DNA of 60,000 nucleotides, from NCBI RefSeq assembly GCF_026151205.1, contig NC_087076.1, positions 3,683,902 through 3,743,901 on the forward strand. The letters are read 5' to 3'. Below the pieces are notes generated by a model. The model did not search any database. It was not told the DNA's origin and worked only from the letters and a program-made list of their open reading frames with translations. Of the stretch, positions 13,130-28,062 are shown one piece after another. Source of the DNA: Bolinopsis microptera (taxonomy: Eukaryota; Ctenophora; Tentaculata; Lobata; Bolinopsidae). Within the stretch, counting starts at the first letter, position 1. Every line of letters starts with the position of its first letter. The translations under genes were made by a program, and so were the position numbers.

Positions 13130-14042
13130 TACTACCACGACCTAACCAATTCTATCAGGTATGCGCCCTACCCACACTAACATTTACAGTTACGCGCCAC
13201 AACACTGAACTATCGTACCATTTATCAGGATACACGCCACTACCACTAGAACTACCTTTTATCAGGTACACGCCACTACCACTGAACAAACATTTATCAG
13301 GTTATGGTATGCGCCACTACCACTGAACAACATTTATCAGGTTATGCCCACTACCCATCTGAACTACCATTTTCAGGTACGCGCCACAGGCCACAAACAA
13401 CTGAACTAACTTTATCAGTTATGCGCCACTACCACAGAACAAACATTTATCAAGGTTAATGCGCCACTACCACTGGAACTAACAATTCTCAGGTATGCGC
13501 CACTACCACTGACCAACATTTATCAGGTTACTCGCCACTACCACTGAACAACAATAATCAGGTTACGCGCCACTACCACTGAACTAAACTACTCATGTAA
13601 TGGCGCCACTACCACTGAACTATCATATATCAGGATTACGCACCACTACCACTGAACTAACATTTATCAGGTTATGCGCCACTACCACTGAACCTAACAT
13701 TATCAGGTTATGCGCCCCTACCACTGAACTAACATTTATCAGGTTACCGCCACTACCATGAAACTAACATTTAAACAGGTTACGGCGCCACTACCACTGA
13801 ACTAACATTATCAGGTTATGGCGCCACTACCACTGAACTAACATTATCAGGTTAAGCCCACTACCACAGACAAACATTTTATCAGTTACCGCCTACTACC
13901 ACGAATAACATTTTTATCATGTATGCACACTACCACTGAACTAACATTTATCAGGTTATGCGTCACTACCACTGAACTACATTTATCAGGTTATGCGCCA
14001 CTACCTCAGACTACCATTTATCAGGTTATCTGCCACTACCAC
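13130..14042. repeat. 36-bp minisatellite block 5, about 25 copies
   Basis: The 7-bp copy-8 insertion reads fully as CACAGGCCA at 13385-13393. Copy 6 carries a private TATGG duplication near 13306. CGTCAC and CCTC variants mark copies 24 and 25 near 13960-14010. Confidence 0.92.
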
Positions 14043-16021
14043 TAACTACTACTATGTCGGAGCTTAAGTCCAGATCTAACGACCAGAAAACCCCCTCCAT
14101 ATATCCCTGACCGCATCAGGTTCCTAGTTCCCTCTTAAGTTGTCCCAACTATCCATCAGTAACATAGACAAGTAGCTTGTCTTGGTCGGCCTTGCTGGGC
14201 TTCTTACCGTGCGAAGGTACCCATAAGACTAAATCACTGGCAAGTAGCTCAGATGCGGAATGCAGGTGTCCCGCCTTTAATCTCCTGCTATCGTAACTTG
14301 TTTGGACACTGGGAGGCTACATACAAAGTTTTATATTGCTGACCTTGTCCCTTCATGAGATACCCAGCACCATCGCAACACTTTTTGTGTATGTCCCGTC
14401 CCAAACTTTCTCTTGAGCCTTTGTCAGTGTCCAGGTTTCTGATCCCGTAAGCAGTAAACTGATTCACAAGCCGCTATAACAATCTAATCTTTTAAGGGCT
14501 CTTTTGAAGTTGGATTTCCGCAGATAATCATCCTCAGATCTATGTAGGCACCCCACGCTTTTCCCTTTCTAACCCTTATCTCCCTATCTTGCTCTCAATC
14601 CAGGAGCCTAAGTAGATGAAATCATCTACATTTTCTAGGCGTCCCCGGATCGACTTTGTAGGTCGCTAGAACATCCTCCATATTCAGTGCATGAACCTTG
14701 GTCTTGCCTCGTTTTAATGTGTAGTCCCACGCTTATGCGCTGCCCGCCGATCTACTCTGAGCAGAACTCGTTAGCCTTGTCCATGTCACCAGATATAAGT
14801 GCTAATCATCTGCAAATTCCCCATTCGGAGATGATCCTTGGGACCCACTCTTCTGCTTTTTCACTTCGAGGGTGAGTCCAATTCGCTCACGCATCAATCG
14901 CCGATGCTTGCCTCATACAGTAGTCGATGACTATTCAAGAGGTAAGGTCTAAGTATCACCTGAACACACCTGCAAGTATCTCGAACAATTCAGTTTCTCC
15001 GTTGAGTTAGACTTTTGGCCATTGTCTTCTCGTACATGAGCCGTATAAGCTGCACGATATTGACTGGAATGCCGTACAAGCTTCTAGAAACTTTAGCATT
15101 TTCCCACGATGTACACTGTCGAAAGCTTCTTAAAGTCTATAAATGTCAGAACAGCTGGCAGTTTCCTGAACTCTTAGACACCCTCTATAAGACGTCTCAG
15201 TACCAATACTGTTGAGTTGTTTACCTTCTGGTCTGAATCCATTCTGGTTTCTCTATCTACGCAGAATTGTCTCGTTTCCTGGCTTCACCGGTTTAGAACC
15301 ATCTTGTTTTATGAAGACTTGGCAACTAGGGATGGACAAGCTTATCCCGATAGTTCATTGTTTCTGCTAAGGTCCCCTTCTTTGGAATTGGTATGATGTT
15401 GCAGTTGACATAGGTCTGGTTATCTCACCTTCAATAGAGCATTGTACAGAAGTCTAAGACAATTTGATCAAGGTCGCATCGATATTAAGACTTCGGTGGC
15501 TATGGTTGTCGTCACCCCATTCTTTTCCACTTCCTTCATTCTGGACTTGCTTTCTCTTTACTCATCCAACGTAAACGGTTCTGTTCCGATATTCAGAGGT
15601 GGGGTGGGACTGGATCATAATCCTCTTCGCGTTCACTACCGTCGTTGTTGAGCCGAGAAGAGTAGCAAATAGTCCTTCCATTACAGAACCCTTTCCGTTG
15701 GTGAGTTTTCCCTTGATTATGCCAGTCATATGTAAGGAGCTTTAACTGTGAACTGTTGATCATGGGCCAGCTTTTTAGCATGTCTGCCCTCCAACTTGCT
15801 CCTCCAGTTCCCGACCTGCCCCTCAGTCAAGTGCTCTTTGGCTGCTTATAATCATCGCCTACTCTGTTTGCCCTCTTGAACAGCTATTTCGTTTTCTTCT
15901 GTAGCATCTGAGTGTATTTTATCTACATTCCCTCAGCTTCACTGAATCTCAACACTGGAGTCGCTGAGATTTTACATCTTCTTTCCTCCTTTTCAGGTAG
16001 TAAAAGTCGAGAATTGGTCAC
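14043..16021 (-). mobile_element. LINE reverse transcriptase segment, unit 5
   Basis: Protein is readable only in short pieces, mainly the linker at 15593-15781. Nucleotide landmarks are in order: the TAG-end block at 14060-14080, the WTLTK region near 14425-14445, the active site near 14810-14825, motif A near 15105-15145 and the PKKGD block near 15375-15395. Fully colinear with neighbours. Confidence 0.86.
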
Positions 16022-16022
16022 C

Positions 16023-16955
16023 TCTACCACTGAACTAACATTTACAGGTATGCGCCACTACCACTGAACTAACATTTATCAGGTTACACGTCGCCACTAC
16101 CACTGAACGACCATTTATCAGGTTACAACGCCACTACACTGAACTACCATTTATCAGGTACACGCCGACTACCACTGAACTAACATTTATCAGTAAGCGC
16201 CACAACACTGTAACAAACATTTATCAGGTTAATGCGCCACTACCACTGAACTAACCATTTATCAGTTACGCCCAACAGGCCACTACCACGGAACTAACAT
16301 TTATTCAGGTTATGCGCCACTACCACTGAACTAAACCATTTATCAGTCTATGCGCCACTACCGACTGAACTAACATTTATCAGGTTATGGCGCCACTACA
16401 CTGAACAAACATTATCAGGTTACCACGCGCCACACCACTGAACATTGACATTAATCAGGTTACCGCCACTACCACTGAACTAACATTATCAGGTTATCGC
16501 GCCACTACCACTGAACTAACATTTATCAGGTTACGCACCACTACCCTGAACTAACATTATACAGGTTATGGCGCCACTACCACTGAACTAACATTTATCA
16601 GGTTACTGCCCATCAACCACCTGAACTAACATTTATCGGTTACCGCCACTACACTGCACTAACATTTATCAGTACGCGCCACTACCAACTTGAACACTAA
16701 CATTATCCATGTTATGCCGCCACTACCCCGAACAAAACATTTTCAGGTTATGCGCCACAACCACTGAACTAACTTGTATATCGGTTACGCGCGCCACTAC
16801 CACTGAAGCTAACCATTTATCAGTTTAGTGCGACACTTACCATCTGAACTAACATTTTATCAGGTTATGCGTCACTACCACTGAACTACCATTTATCAGT
16901 TTATGCGCCACTACCTCTGAACTATACCATTTCATCAGTTTATCTGCCACTACCA
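16023..16955. repeat. 36-bp minisatellite block 6, about 25 copies
   Basis: The copy-8 insertion is at 16274-16282 (AACAGGCCA). Copy 12 has ATTAATC near 16450 and CGCACC follows near 16533. The CTCTG copy is near 16915. Confidence 0.92.
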
Positions 16956-18925
16956 CACTACAACTATGTCCGGATCTAAGTCCGATCTACGCCAGAAAAC
17001 CCCTCCATATATCCATGTCCCGCATCGGGTTTCGCAGTTCCCTCTTTAGAGTTTGTCCAACTTCCTTCAGTAACATATACAAGTAGCTTTGTCTGGTCGG
17101 GCCTTGGCTATGCTCTACGTGCGTAGGTTCCCATAAGACTAAATCACTGGCAAGTACTCAGAGGATGTCGGAAGCAGTGTACCCGCCATTTTTAATCTCC
17201 TGCATCGTAACTTGTTGACAAGCCTTGGGAGGCTACCATAACAAAGGTTCGTATTGCTGACCTTTGTCCTTCCATGAGATACCCCGTCACATACGCAACA
17301 TCTTTGAGTGTATGTCCCTCCAAACTTTTTCTCTTGAGCCTTTGTCAGTGTCCAGGTATCAGATCCGTAGAAGCAGTACTGAGTCACAACCCTATGAACA
17401 TCTATCTTTTAGGCTCTTTGAGAGTTTTTGGATTTCCAGATATCCTTCAGTCCTATGTAGGCACCCCACACGCTTTTCCCTTTCTAACCCTTATCTCCTA
17501 TCTGTCTCGCAATCCAGTGAGCCTAAGTAGAATGAAATCATCTACATTTTCTATGCTTCCCCGGATCGACTTTAGTATTCCTAGAACGATCCTCCATATT
17601 CAGTGTCCGCACCCTTGTCTTGCCTTCGTTTTATGTGTAAAGTCCACGCTTGCTCTTGCTGCCGCCGATCTACTCAGAGCAGGAACTCGTTACCCTTTCC
17701 ATGTCCTCAGATATAAGTCTATATGCATCTCAAAGTCCACATCGGTGATGATCTTGGCCCCACTCTTCTGCTTTTTCTACGTTCGAGGGTGATCCAAGTC
17801 GCTCCGCATCATCGCCTATGGTGCCTTCATACAGTAGTCGATGACAATTGCAAAAGGTAAGGTGCTAAGGTAACACTCCGTAACACAACTGCAAGTATCT
17901 CGAACATTCAGTTTCTTTCTCCGTCGGAGTTAGGACCTTGGCCATTGTCTTCTCGTAACAGAGCCGTAAAGCTGCACGATTTTTGACTGGAATGCCGTAA
18001 GCTTCTAGAAATCTTTAAGCATTTATCCACGATGATACACTGTCGAAAGCCTCTTAAATCCTATAAATTCAGAACAGCTGCATTTTCCGACTCTTGACAA
18101 CCCCTCTATAAACGTCTCAGCCAATAATCTTTGAGATTTGTTGACCTTCCTGGTCTGAATCCATCTGGTTTCTACGCAGTAATTTGTCACGATTTCTGGC
18201 TTCAACCGTTTTAGAACCATCTTGTTAGAGACTGGCAACTAGATGACAAGCTATTCCCGATATTCATTAGGTTCGCTAAGGTCGCCTTCTTTGGAATGGT
18301 ATGATGTTGGCAGTTGACCATTGGTCTGGATTTCCTACACCTTTCAATAAGCATTGTTAAAGAAGTCTAGAACAATCTGACAAGGTCGCATCGTTTTAAG
18401 ACTTCTGGGCTATGTTGTCGTCACCCCATCTTTCCCTTCCTTATGCTGACGTGCTTTCCCTGTACTCATTCCAACGTAAACGGTTCTGTTCTCGATATTA
18501 CAGAGGTGTGACTGGAATCAATATCCTTCTTCCGCGTCTCACCGTCGTGGGTGACCGAGAAGAGTAGCAAAATAGTCTGTCCATTACTGAACCCTTATCC
18601 GTTGTGATTTCCCTTGAATTGCCAGTATATGATGGAGCTTTACCTGTGATCCTGTTGATCATGTCCAGCTTTAGCATGTCTGCCCCTGCCAATCTTGCTT
18701 CCTCCAGTTCCCGACCTGCCCCTCCAGCGTGCTCTTTGCTGCTTGATAAGCATCGCCTACTTCCTGTTTGCCCTCTTGACATCTATTCGTTGCTTCTTAG
18801 CGATCTGAGTGGTATTTTATGCTACATTCCCTCAGCTTCAGCCTGGCAATCTCAACACTGTGGAGCGCTGAGATTTTACATCTTTTCTTTTCTCCTTTCA
18901 GGTAGTAACAGTCGAAAGTTTGTCC
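16956..18925 (-). mobile_element. LINE reverse transcriptase segment, unit 6
   Basis: 17139-17387 reads DTWTLTKAQEKK, YGSLPRL and RRLKMAG in one frame, the C-terminal domain. 18023-18238 covers LKPEI and the motif A approach. 18498-18782 preserves much of the linker, including RELEEA, MINRITGKAPSYTG and CYSSR, giving the clearest view of the N-terminal part of the truncated frame. A small duplicated TGCTCT near 17652 is private to this unit. Confidence 0.88.
17139..17387 (-). pseudogene. C-terminal LINE domain fragment (82 codons)
   Basis: Keeps DTWTLTKAQEKKFGGTYT and GSLPRLVNKLRCRRLKMAG, so it defines the correct frame between the WTLTK and KMAG blocks that the longer unit-4 fragment loses. 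The middle (QRCCVCDG) is out of frame relative to TKMLRMVLG of other units. Non-catalytic region of the element. Confidence 0.7.
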
Positions 18926-19850
18926 TACCTACCACTGAACTAACATTTATACAGTTATGGCCGCCACTACCACTGAATAACATTTATCGTTTACGCGCCA
19001 CGACCACTTGAACTACCATTATATCAGGTTACAACGCCACTACCACAGAACTACCCTTTATCAGTTACACGCCACTACCACGGAACTAACATATATCAGG
19101 TTATGCGCCACTACCACTGAACTAACATTTATCAGTTAAGCGCCACTACCACTGAACTACCATTTATCAGGTTACCGCCACAGGCCCTACCACGAACTAA
19201 ACATTTATCATTGATATGCGCCACTAAACTGAACTAATTTATCATGTTATGCGCACTACCACTGAACTAACATTTATCAGGTACTGCTCCACTACCACTG
19301 AACAACATTTAACAGGTTACGCGCCACTACCACTGAACTAACATTAATCAGTTACGCGCCACTACACTGAACTAACATTTATCAGGTTATGCCACTACCA
19401 CTGAACTAACATTTATTCAGGATTTACGCACCACACCATGAACTAACATTACATGGTTATGGCGTCACACACTACCACAGCGAACATAACATTTTTCAGG
19501 TAATCCCACTACCACTGAAACTAACATTTATCAGTTACCGCCACTACCTACTGAACTAACATTTATCATGTATACGCGCCACTACCACTGAACAACATTT
19601 ATCAGGTTAATGCGCCACTACCTACTGAACTACCATTTATCAGCGTTAGCGCCTCTACCACTGAACTAACATTTAACAAGGTTACAGCGCACACTACCAC
19701 GAACTAACATTTATCAGGCTATGCGACACTACCACTGACTAACAGTTTATCTAGGTTAATGCGTCCCAACTACCACTGACTACCATTTATCAGCGAGTTA
19801 TGCGCCACTACCTCTTGAACTACTCATTTATCATGGTATCTGCACTACCA
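18926..19850. repeat. 36-bp minisatellite block 7, about 25 copies
   Basis: CACAGGCC of copy 8 is at 19179-19186. The copy-12 ATTAATC is near 19342. The CACC variant and terminal CTCT copy (near 19811) keep the standard order. Confidence 0.92.
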
Positions 19851-19994
19851 CTACTACTACTATGTCGGAGCTAAGTCCAGATCTACGGCCAGAAAACCCC
19901 CTCCATATATCTCCCTGTCCCGCAGTCAGGGTTCGCATTCCTCTTTACGAAGGTTTGTCCCCACTTCCTCAGTAACATAGACAAGTAGCTTTGT

Positions 19995-20005
19995 CCCCCC
20001 CCCCC
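19995..20005. other. Poly-C burst of 11 bases inside LINE unit 7
   Basis: Interrupts the TTGTCTTGGTCGG stretch that encodes the GRPRQS block near the C terminus. No other unit has it. Probably a read error. Confidence 0.7.
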
Positions 20006-20416
20006 TTGTCCGGCCTTGCTGTGCTCTACGTGCGTAGTATCATAATACTAAATCACTGGCAAGTAGCTCAGGATGTCGTATGCAGTGTCCCGCCATTTTT
20101 AATCTCCTGCTTCGAACTTGTTTGACGAGCCTTGGAGGACCATACAAAGTATATTGCTGACCTGCCATCCATGAGATACCCAGCACCATAACGCAACATC
20201 TTTGTGTATGTCCCGTCCAAACATTTCTCTTGACCTTTGGTCAGTGTCCAGGTTTCTGATACCTTAGAGCAGTACTGAAACACAAGCCGCTATAACAATC
20301 TAATCTTTTAGGCTCTTTGAAGTTTGAATTTTCCAGATATCTTCATCTATGTAGGGCACCCCACGCTTTTTCCCATTCTAACCCTTATCCCCCTATCTAT
20401 GCTCTCAAACCAGAGC

Positions 20417-20626
20417 CTAATAGATGAAATCATCTACATTTTCTATGGCTTCCCCGGATCGACTTGTAGGTCGCAGATCGCATCGCTCATAATCATGGTC
20501 ATGACCTTGTCTGCTTCGTTTATGTGTAGTCCCCACGCTTGCTGCCGCCGATTCTACTCTGAGCAGGAACTCGTTAGCCTTGTCCATGTCCTCAGACATA
20601 AGTGCTATATCATCAGCAAAGTCCAC
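20417..20626 (-). pseudogene. Reverse transcriptase catalytic fragment with FADD box
   Basis: Begins DFADDIALMSEDMDKANEF; the FADD codons are at 20609-20620. In the reverse transcriptase family this pair of aspartates binds the catalytic metal ions, and FADD is the usual form in many LINE clades. The fragment continues through LLRVESAAASVG, shifts frame in the middle, and ends ENVDDFIY, the motif E approach. It shows that the catalytic box is intact at least in this unit. It is not an independent gene: the true frame extends both ways in other units. Confidence 0.8.
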
Positions 20627-20698
20627 ATCGGTGATGATCTTGGCCCCACTCTTCTTGCATTTTTTCTACGTTCGAGGTGAGTCCCAAGTCGCTCCGCA

Positions 20699-20914
20699 TC
20701 AACGCCTACGCTTGGCCTCATACCAGTAGTCGATGACTATGCAAAGAGGTAAGGTTGCTAAGGTATCACCCTGTAACACACCTGCAAGTATCTCGAACAA
20801 TTCATATTCAACAGTCTGGATTAGGAGCTTGGCCATATGTCTTCTCGTACATGAGCCGTATAAGCTGCACGATTTTGACTGGAATTGGCCTAAGCTATCT
20901 AGAATCTTTAGCAT
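20699..20914 (-). pseudogene. Reverse transcriptase motif B fragment
   Basis: Reads MLKIL, then a shifted stretch, then YELFEILAGVLQGDTLA. GxxQGDxLAP is the LINE-type motif B that contacts the template and incoming nucleotide. The continuation TLPLCIVIDY approximates PYLFAIVIDY of other units after a small indel. It lies just upstream of the FADD fragment, in the order expected for a reverse transcriptase. Confidence 0.75.
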
Positions 20915-21855
20915 TTTCCCACGATGTCACTGGTCGAAAGCCTTCTTAAAGTCTATAAATGTCAGAGACAGCTGCATTTTACCGACCTTGACACCCTTAT
21001 AGAGACGTCTCAGTACCATAGTCTGTTGATTTTTGACCTCCGGTCTAATCCATTCTGGTTTCTACGCAGAATTGTCTCGCTTTCTGGCTTTCAACCGTTT
21101 AGAACCATCTTTTTTTAGAGACTTTGCAACGGAAGACAAGCTTATTCCCCGATAGTTCATTGGTTCGCTTAAGGTCCGCCCTTCCTATGGATTGGTATAT
21201 GATTTGCAGTTGACCATTGGTCTGTTTTCACACCTTTCAATAGAGCATTGCTACAGAAGTCTTAGACAATTTGATCAAGGTCGCATCGTTTTTAAGACTT
21301 CTGGCTATGATTGTCGTCACCCCATGCTTCACTTCCCTTTATGCTGACTTTGCTTTCCGTGTACTCATCCAAACGAAACGGTTCAGTTCCGATATTCAGA
21401 GGTAGGTGGGACTGGATCAATATCCTCTTCCGCGTTCTCTAAACCGTCGGTGGTGAGCCGAGAAGAGGTAGCAAAATAGTCCTTCCATTTCTGAACCCTT
21501 TCCGTTGAGTGATTTCCCTGATTTTGCAGTATATGATGGAGCTTTACCTAAGAGCTTGTGTGTATCATGGTCCAGCCTTTGTAGCATGTCTGCCCTGCCA
21601 ACATTTCTGCTTCCTACCATTTTCCCGGACCTGCCCCTCCATCAGGTGCACTTTTTGGCTGCTTTGATAAACATCGCCTAGCTTCTGTTTGGCCTCTCTT
21701 AGAAGCAGCAATTCGGTTAGTCTCTGTAGCATCTGAGTGGTATTTTATGCTACATTCCCTCACTTCAGCCTGGCAAATCTCAACACTTGAGTCGCTGAGA
21801 ATTTACATCTTTTCTATTTTCTCCTTTTCAGGTAGTAAAAGTCGAGAAGTTGGCC

Positions 21856-22786
21856 TACTACCACGAACTAACATTTATCAGGTTAGCTCCCACAACCACT
21901 GTACTAACATTTATCAGTTACCACCACTAACACTGAACTACCCATTTATCGGTACACGCCACAACCCACAGAACTACCATATTATCAGTTACACGCCACA
22001 ACCACTGAACTAACATTTTATAAGGGTTTTTATGCTCACTACCACTGAACTAACAATTATCAGTTTATGCGCCACTATACCACTGAACTACCATTTATCA
22101 GTTTACGCGCCCACAGCCACTACCACTGAACTAACATTTATCAGGTTTAGCGCCACTACCACTGAACTAACATTTATCAGGTTAAGCGCCACTACCACTG
22201 AACTAACATTTATCCAGTTATGCGCCACTACCTATCTGAACAAACATTATCAGGTTTATCGCGCCACTAACCACTGAACTAACCTTAATCAGGTTACGCG
22301 CCACCTACCACTGAACGAACATTTATCAGTTATGCGCCACTACCCACTTGAACTAACAATTACAGTTTTTACGCACCACTAACCACTGAAACTAACATTT
22401 ACATCAGGTTATGCGCCACTACCACTAACTAACATTTGATCAGGTTATGCGCCACTACCACTGAACTAACATTATATCATGTTTACGCCCCACTACCACT
22501 GAACTAACATTTATCAGGAAATACGCCACTACCACTGAACTAACATTTAGCAGGGTTATTGCGCCACTACCACACTACATTAATCAGGTTATGCGCCACT
22601 ACCAACTTGAACTAACATTTAGCAGGTTACCGCCACTACCACTGAACTAACATTTATCAGTTATGCGACACTACACAGTAACGAACATTTCTATCAGTAA
22701 ATGCTTTCACAAACACTGAACTACCATTTATCGAGGTTTATGCGCCACTACCTCTGAACTACCATTTATCAGTTATCTGCCACTAC
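21856..22786. repeat. 36-bp minisatellite block 8, about 25 copies
   Basis: The copy-8 insertion is at 22111-22119 (one G short). The + strand frame TTELTFIRL is readable for several successive copies near 22032-22277, a by-product of the period being a multiple of three. The CTCTG copy is near 22751. Confidence 0.92.
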
Positions 22787-24812
22787 ACTACTACATACTA
22801 TGTCGAGCTTAAGTCCGATCGACGCCAGAAAACCCCCATCCATATATCCCTGTCCCCATCAGGGTTCAGCAGTTCCTCTTTAGAGTATGTCCCAACTTCC
22901 TTCAGTATCAATAAGACAAGTAGTCTTTGTCTGTCGGTCCTTGCTGTGCACTACCGTGCGTAGGTTCCCATAAGACTAATTCACTGGCAAGTAGCACATG
23001 GAGGTCCGGACTGCAGTTCCCGCCATTATTTAAATCTCCTCTTTCGTAACTTGTTTGACAGCCTGGAGGCTACCATACAAAGTTATATTGCATGACCTTG
23101 TCCTTCCATGAGATACCCGAGCACCATACCAACATCTTTGTGTATGTCCCGCCAAACTTTTCATCTTGAGCTTTGTCAGTGTCCAGGTTACTGATCCGTA
23201 AGCAGTACTGATTCACAAAGCCGCTATGAACAATCTATCTTAGGCTCTTTGAAGAGTCTGGATTTCCAGATATCCTTCATCATATGTAGGGCACCCCTAT
23301 CGCCTTTCCCTTTCTAACCCTTATCTCCCTATCTGCCTCAATCCAGGAGCCTAAGTGATGAAATCATCTACATTTTCTACGGCTTCCCCGGATCGACTTG
23401 TAGGTTCCTAGATCGATCCTCCATATCAGAGTCATGACCCTTGGTCTTGCTACGTTTTATGTGTAGTCCCACGCTTGCATGCCGCCGATTCCTACTCGGA
23501 GCAGGAACTCGGTTTAGCCTTTCCATGCCTCAGATATGAAGTGCTAGATCCATCTGCAAAGTCCACAACGGTGATGATCATGGCCCACTCTCCATGCTTT
23601 TCTACTTCGAGGGAGTCCAAGTCGCACCGCATCATCGCCTATGGCTTGCCTCATACAGTATTCGATGACAATAGCAAGAGGTAAGGTGCTAAGGTATCAC
23701 CCTGTAACTCACCTGCAAGTATCTCGAACAATTCATGTTTCACCTGTCCGGAGTATAGGAGCTTTTGGCCACTTGTCTTCTCGTACATGACCCGTATAAT
23801 CTGCATCGATTTTGACCTGAATGCCTGTAATGCCATCTAGAATCTTATAGCAATATTTTCCCCCACGAAGTAACCACTGCCAAGTCCGAAAGCCTTCATA
23901 TAGTCAATAAATTCAGAACAGCTGGCAGTTTTACCGACTCCTGATGAACAACCCTACTATAAGACGTCACAGTACCAATAACTGTTTGAGTTGTTGACCT
24001 TCCAGTGTCTGTAATCCATTCTGGTTTCTACGCAGAATTGTCCTCGATTTCTGGAGCTTCAAACGGTTTAGTAACCATCTTGATTAGAACTTGGCACTCA
24101 GGATGACAGCTTATTCCCCGATAGTTGCATTGGTCGTTCGCAAGGTCCGCCCTCTTGGAATTGGTATGATGTTGGCAGTTGACCATTGGTCGCTTCTGGT
24201 TCTTTCACCTTTCAATAGAGCATTGTTACAGAAGATCTAAGACAATTTGATCAAGTGTCGCATCGTTTTATATAAAGACATCTGGGCAATGTTGTCGTCA
24301 CCCCCTGCTTTCCCTCCTTTAAGCTGGACTTTGCTTTCCTGTACACATCCAACGTAAATCGGTTCTTTCCGATATTCAGAGCGTGGGTGGACATGATCAA
24401 TAATCCTCTTCCGCTTCTCTACGGCGGTGGTGAAGCCCACAAGAGTACAAAATAGTCCTTCCATTTCTGAACCCTTCCGTTGGTGAGTTCCCTTGATTTT
24501 GCCAGTAATATGGAGCTTTACCTGTGATCTTGGTTGTCATGGGCCAGCTTTTAAGCATGTCTGCCTCTGCCAACTTGCTTCCTCATATTCCGACCTGCCC
24601 CACCAGCAGGTGCTCTTGGCTGCTTGATAAACATTCGCCTAGCTCTGTTTGCCCTCTTGAACAGCCCTATTCGGTTGTCTCTGTAGCAATCTGAGTGGTA
24701 TTTTATGCTACACATCCCTCAGCTCAGCCTGGCAATCTCAACACTTGGAGTCGCTGAGATTTTACATCTTTTCTTTTCTCCTTTCAGGTAGTAAAAGTCG
24801 ATAAGTTGTCCC
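22787..24812 (-). mobile_element. LINE reverse transcriptase segment, unit 8
   Basis: 23651-23836 preserves VMYEK, ELFEILAGELQGDTLAPYL, a second good copy of motif B. 24237-24464 covers the region upstream of the fingers. The C-terminal part is colinear but has no long frame. The 5' breakpoint is near 24790-24812, as elsewhere. Confidence 0.88.
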
Positions 24813-26048
<1,236 letters not shown>

Positions 26049-28062
26049 ACTACTACTACTAAGTCGAGCAAAGTCCGATCTATACGCCAGAAAAACCCCC
26101 GCCATATATCCCTGCCCGCATCAAGGGTTTTTCCCATTCCTCTTTAGAGTTTTGTCCAACTTCCTTCATGTAACATAGAAAGTATCTTTGTCTTGGTCGG
26201 CCATGCTGTCCTACCGTCGTTAGTTCCCATAAACTAAATCACTGGCAAGTACTCAAGGATGTCCGATCAGTGGCCCGCCATTTTTAATCTCCTAGCTTCG
26301 TAACTTGTTTGACAGCCTTGGGAGCTACCATACAAAGTTATATTGCTGACCTTGTCCCTTCCATAGATACCCACACCATACCAACATCTTGTGTAAGTCC
26401 CGATCCAAACTTTTCTCTTGAGCCGATGTCAGTGTCCTCAGTTTCCTGATCCGTAGAGCATACTTGATTCACAGCCGCTATGAACAATCTAATCTTTAGC
26501 GCACTTTGAGATTGATTTCCAGATATCCTCATCTAATGTAGGCACCCCACGCTTTTCCCTTCTAACCTTATCTCCCTATCTGTGCTCTCAATCCTGAGCC
26601 TAATAGAATGCAATCATCTACATTTTCTAATGGCTTCCCCGATACGACTTTGTAGACTGCTAGATCGAGCCTCCATATTCAGTGTCATACCTTGGTCTTG
26701 AGCCCTTCGTTTATGTTAGTCCCAACGCTTGCTGCCGCCGATTCTACTCTAGCAGAATCTCGTTAGCCTTGTCCATGTCCTCAGATATAAGTGCTTATAT
26801 CAGTCTTCAAAGACACATCGTGATGATCTTGCCCCACTCTTCTGCTTTTTCTACGTCGAGGGTAGTCAATCGCTCCCATCATCGCCTATGCTTCCTCATA
26901 CAGTAGTCGAATGACTATTGCAAAAGTAATGTGCTAAGGTATCACCCTGTAACACACCCTCAAGTTCTCGAACATTTCAAGTTTTCTCCGTCTGGAGTTA
27001 GGACTTTGGCCATTGTCCTTCGTCGTAAATTAGATCGTATAAGCTGCACGATTTGACTGAATGCCGTAAGCTCTAGAAATCTTTTGAGCATTTTCCCACG
27101 ATGTACACTGTCGAAAAGCCTTCTTAAAGTCTATAAAATGTCAGTGAACATTCAGCTGCAGTTTTCCAGACTCTTGACACCCTCTATAAGACGTCCCTCA
27201 AACCAATATCTGTTGAGTTGTTGACCTCCTGTCTGAAACCATATCTGTTTCTACGCAGAACATCATAACGTCTCGATTTCGTGCTTCAACCGTTTAAGAA
27301 ACCATCTTTGTTTATAGACTTGGCAACTAAGGATGACAAGCTAATTCTATTTCCCCGATAGTTCATTGTTTCGCTAAGTCGCCCTCTTTGGGAATTGAGG
27401 AGTAATGAATGTTTGCCCAAAGGTTTGACCATTGGTCCTGGATTTCCTCCACCTTTTCAATAGGCAATTGTGTTAAGAAGTCTAAGACAATTTGATCAAG
27501 GTCCGCATCGTTATTAAGACTTCTGGGCTATGTTTAGTCGTCACCCATGCTTCCCTCCTTATGCTGACTTTGCTTTCCTGTACTCATCCAACGTAAACTT
27601 CAGTTCCGATATTCAAGGTGGGGACTGATCATATCCTCTTACCGAGCGTTCTCATACGTCGGTTGTGAAGCCGGAAAGTAGCAAAATAGTCCTTCCATTT
27701 CTGACTTTCCGAGTTGTGTGATTTCCCTGATGTTGCCAGTATATGATGGATGCTTTATACCTGTATCTTTGTTGATCATTGGTCCAGCTTTTTAGCAAGT
27801 CTGCCTGCCAACTGCTTCCTCCAGTTCCCCGGACCTGCCCCTCCAGCCGTCTCTTTGGCTGATTGATAAGCAACGCCTAGCTTTTCTTGTTTGTCCCTCC
27901 TGAAACACTATTCTGTTGTCTTCAGTAGCATCTGAGTGGTATATTAAAGCTACATTCCCTCAGCTTCAACCTGCAATCTCAAACACTGTTTGAGTTCGCT
28001 GAGATTTTACCAACTTTTTCTTTTCCTCCTTTTCAGGTAGGTAAAAGTCGAGAAGTTTGTCC
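26049..28062 (-). mobile_element. LINE reverse transcriptase segment, unit 9
   Basis: 26338-26532 reads SALKIRLFIAA, from the region between motif E and the WTLTK block. 27652-27873 covers the linker in shifted frames. The active site is near 26805-26820 and motif A near 27095-27140. An extra AACATCATAACG inserted near 27260 in the GFRPGRS region is private. Confidence 0.87.

Larger units (their letters stand above)
19851..21855 (-). mobile_element. LINE reverse transcriptase segment, unit 7
   Basis: The best segment for reading the catalytic core. 20068-20283 gives SETWTLTK and LDGTYTKMLR. 20417-20626 carries the intact FADD active site. 20699-20914 carries LFEILAGVLQGDTLA, the motif B region, in frame. 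21417-21620 covers the linker (GKAPSYTAKSG). These pieces lie in the correct order but in different frames because of intervening indels. An 11-base C run at 19995-20005 is private. Confidence 0.9.
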
